Assembly (NCBI GenBank): GCA_905209435.1
Contig: CAJLTE010000016.1
Coordinates: forward strand, 1-44,289
From: an uncultured Blautia sp.
GTDB taxonomy: Bacteria; Bacillota_A; Clostridia; Lachnospirales; Lachnospiraceae
Direction: 5' to 3'
Length of the DNA stretch: 44,289 nt
Part shown: piece by piece, positions 43,087 to 44,289 of the stretch
Numbering within the stretch: position 1 is the stretch's first letter
How the letters are laid out: the number at the start of each line of letters is the position of its first letter
Notes under the pieces: generated by a model
Told to the model about the DNA's origin: nothing
The model's input: only the letters and a program-made list of their open reading frames with translations
Databases searched by the model: none
Program-made: the position numbers and the translations under genes

Positions 43087-43115
43087 TTGAATGACAGAAG
43101 CATTTTCCATATAAT
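43087..43115 (+). promoter_or_regulatory. promoter for dapF
   Basis: TTGAAT (43087-43092) and perfect TATAAT (43110-43115) with a 17-base spacer. It is divergent from the ABC promoter, 8 bases apart, and implies a 5' leader of about 180 bases. Confidence 0.7.
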
Positions 43116-43304
43116 GTATAATGATTCTTATGGTCAGGAGAACTTTTATTATTGAATTTTTTAATCCTGTTCCGAAACTTTCCATTATTTCACTTTTTCA
43201 TAACATTTTTCCTTTATAGTAACATGTGACAGAGAAAGCGAGCATAACTGGAAATTAAGAGGTGTATAAATATTATCTTAAATATAAATAAGGAGGACTT
43301 GCTA

Positions 43305-44156
43305 ATGAAATTCACTAAAATGCATGGCATTGGAAATGATTATGTATATGTAAACTGTTTTAAGGAAACTGTAACAAACCCGTCAGCGGTTGCCAGATAT
43401 GTCAGTGACCGTCACTTTGGAATCGGTTCAGACGGTCTGATCCTGATTAAACCATCCGATGTAGCAGATTGTGAGATGGACATGTATAATCTGGATGGTT
43501 CCCAGGGCGCCATGTGCGGAAATGGTATTCGATGTGTTGCCAAATATGCTTATGATTACGGAATCGTGAACAAAGAACATATCTCTGTTGCCACTAAAAG
43601 TGGTATCAAATATCTGGACCTTACTGTAGAAAACGGAAAAGTATCTCAGGTAAAAGTAAACATGGGTTCCCCCATCCTGACAGCCAGACAGATTCCTGTC
43701 GTATCCGAAAAAGAGGAAGTTATCAACGAACCTCTCAAAGTTAACGGTGAAACTTACTATATAACCGCAGTCTCCATGGGAAATCCTCATGCTATTGTAT
43801 ATATGACAGATATTGACAATCTGGAAATTGAAAAAATTGGTCCTTCTTTTGAAAATCACGTTGCATTCCCGGACCGTGTGAATACAGAATTTGTAGAAGT
43901 GATCGACAGCCATACTCTGAAGATGCGTGTATGGGAACGCGGATCAGGTGAGACACTTGCATGCGGTACAGGTGCATGTGCCGTTGCTGTTGCTTCCATC
44001 TTAAATGGACATGTAGACGGCGAGAAACCAGTTACCGTGAAACTTCTTGGGGGAGATCTGCAGATTTTCTGGAACAGACAGGAGAACCTGGTCTACATGA
44101 CAGGTCCGGCTGCTACTGTATTTGATGGCGAAATTGATGTCAGCTTTCTGAAATAA
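43305..44156 (+). CDS. dapF: diaminopimelate epimerase
   Basis: Converts LL- to meso-diaminopimelate, for lysine and for the DAP used by MurE. The ATG at 43305 (AGGAGG 8 bases upstream) gives 283 residues; a TTG two codons before is less well placed. Both catalytic cysteine motifs are visible, MCGNGIRC and ACGTGACA, as are the N-terminal KMHGIGNDY and GNPHAIVY. Lysine-pathway neighbours are not present in the window. Confidence 0.97.
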   Translation: MKFTKMHGIGNDYVYVNCFKETVTNPSAVARYVSDRHFGIGSDGLILIKPSDVADCEMDMYNLDGSQGAMCGNGIRCVAKYAYDYGIVNKEHISVATKSGIKYLDLTVENGKVSQVKVNMGSPILTARQIPVVSEKEEVINEPLKVNGETYYITAVSMGNPHAIVYMTDIDNLEIEKIGPSFENHVAFPDRVNTEFVEVIDSHTLKMRVWERGSGETLACGTGACAVAVASILNGHVDGEKPVTVKLLGGDLQIFWNRQENLVYMTGPAATVFDGEIDVSFLK

Positions 44157-44227
44157 AAGACACCACTTCAAAAAAACGCAGGCAAATTTACCAAAAGTAT
44201 TACAAAATAACTTTTAAGACAATATAC

Positions 44228-44284
44228 ATAAAACGGGGCTGTCGCATTAGCAAATATTTTTGCTGGGCGGCAGCCCTGTTTTAT
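44228..44284 (+). terminator. terminator after dapF
   Basis: An imperfect stem, AAAACGGGGCTG against CAGCCCTGTTTT, with an inner AGCAAA/TTTGCT helix, lies 70 bases after dapF at the window edge. The arms carry A and T tracts, so it could work in both directions. Confidence 0.7.
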
Positions 44285-44289
44285 GCCAA

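Larger units (their letters stand above)
42945..43304. other. divergent regulatory region between the ABC operon and dapF
   Basis: It holds the two divergent promoters listed separately. On the ABC side there is an imperfect palindrome around TAATTA (about 43009-43026, arms AACG/CGTT) that could be an operator. The dapF leader of about 180 bases is AT-rich. No lysine riboswitch was recognised in it. Confidence 0.4.

Noticed and set aside
43130..43219. 29-codon ORF in the dapF leader
   Set aside because: No Shine-Dalgarno before its ATG and a composition like random AT-rich DNA.
43120..43304. Possible lysine riboswitch before dapF
   Set aside because: The leader length fits, but the sequence is AT-rich and I could not find the conserved lysine-element junction motifs or a terminator stem.

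Overview
The window looks like a chromosomal segment of a low-to-mid GC, anaerobic, Gram-positive member of the Clostridia, most likely Lachnospiraceae (Blautia/Ruminococcus-like). The evidence is the gene order, the AGGAGG-type ribosome binding sites, sigma-A promoters with 16-17 bp spacers, an oxygen-sensitive class III ribonucleotide reductase, and a MurE with the meso-diaminopimelate signature. It is mostly core housekeeping DNA. I see no CRISPR array, prophage, IS element, rRNA or tRNA.

Layout. (1) 1-14.7 kb: a DUF1540 gene (+), then a division and cell-wall (dcw) cluster on the minus strand, read from right to left: mraZ, rsmH, ftsL, two class B PBP genes (an ftsI type and a spoVD-like one), mraY, murD, ftsW/spoVE, murA, divIB/ftsQ, ftsZ. 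A four-box MraZ operator overlaps the start of the cluster. Internal promoters precede mraY and ftsZ. murG, murB and murC are absent, and a murA paralogue sits where murG usually lies. (2) 14.7-17.3 kb: lgt and ychF (minus). (3) 17.4-31.1 kb: one long minus-strand operon, murE-priA-def-fmt-yugP-rsmB-rlmN-prpC-prkC-rsgA-rpe-thiN. It joins wall synthesis, replication restart, translation initiation and ribosome maturation, and the PASTA kinase/phosphatase pair. (4) 31.1-33.7 kb: a sortase-type surface protein and a 760-bp intergenic region rich in hairpins and small-RNA candidates. (5) 33.7-39.7 kb: carbamate kinase-like gene (+), nrdD (-) behind tandem NrdR boxes, an unknown zinc-ribbon membrane protein (-), asnA and a CBS-domain protein (+). 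(6) 39.7-44.3 kb: a polar amino-acid ABC operon (binding protein, permease, ATPase) followed by a BASS-family transporter (-), then dapF (+).

Most striking observations. The ABC-transporter binding protein at 42156-42944 has its two halves in the reverse of the usual order: lobe 2 comes first and the canonical N-terminal half comes last. It reads as a natural circular permutation, and it has no lipobox. Two divisome proteins, DivIB and the ftsI-type PBP, carry long acidic extracellular tails built from related Gly-Asn/Asp repeats. The spoVD-like gene appears to be translated from a Shine-Dalgarno buried in a terminator-like hairpin. MraZ and NrdR operators can be read directly from the sequence. 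Functional statements rest on motif recognition by eye; no database search was run.
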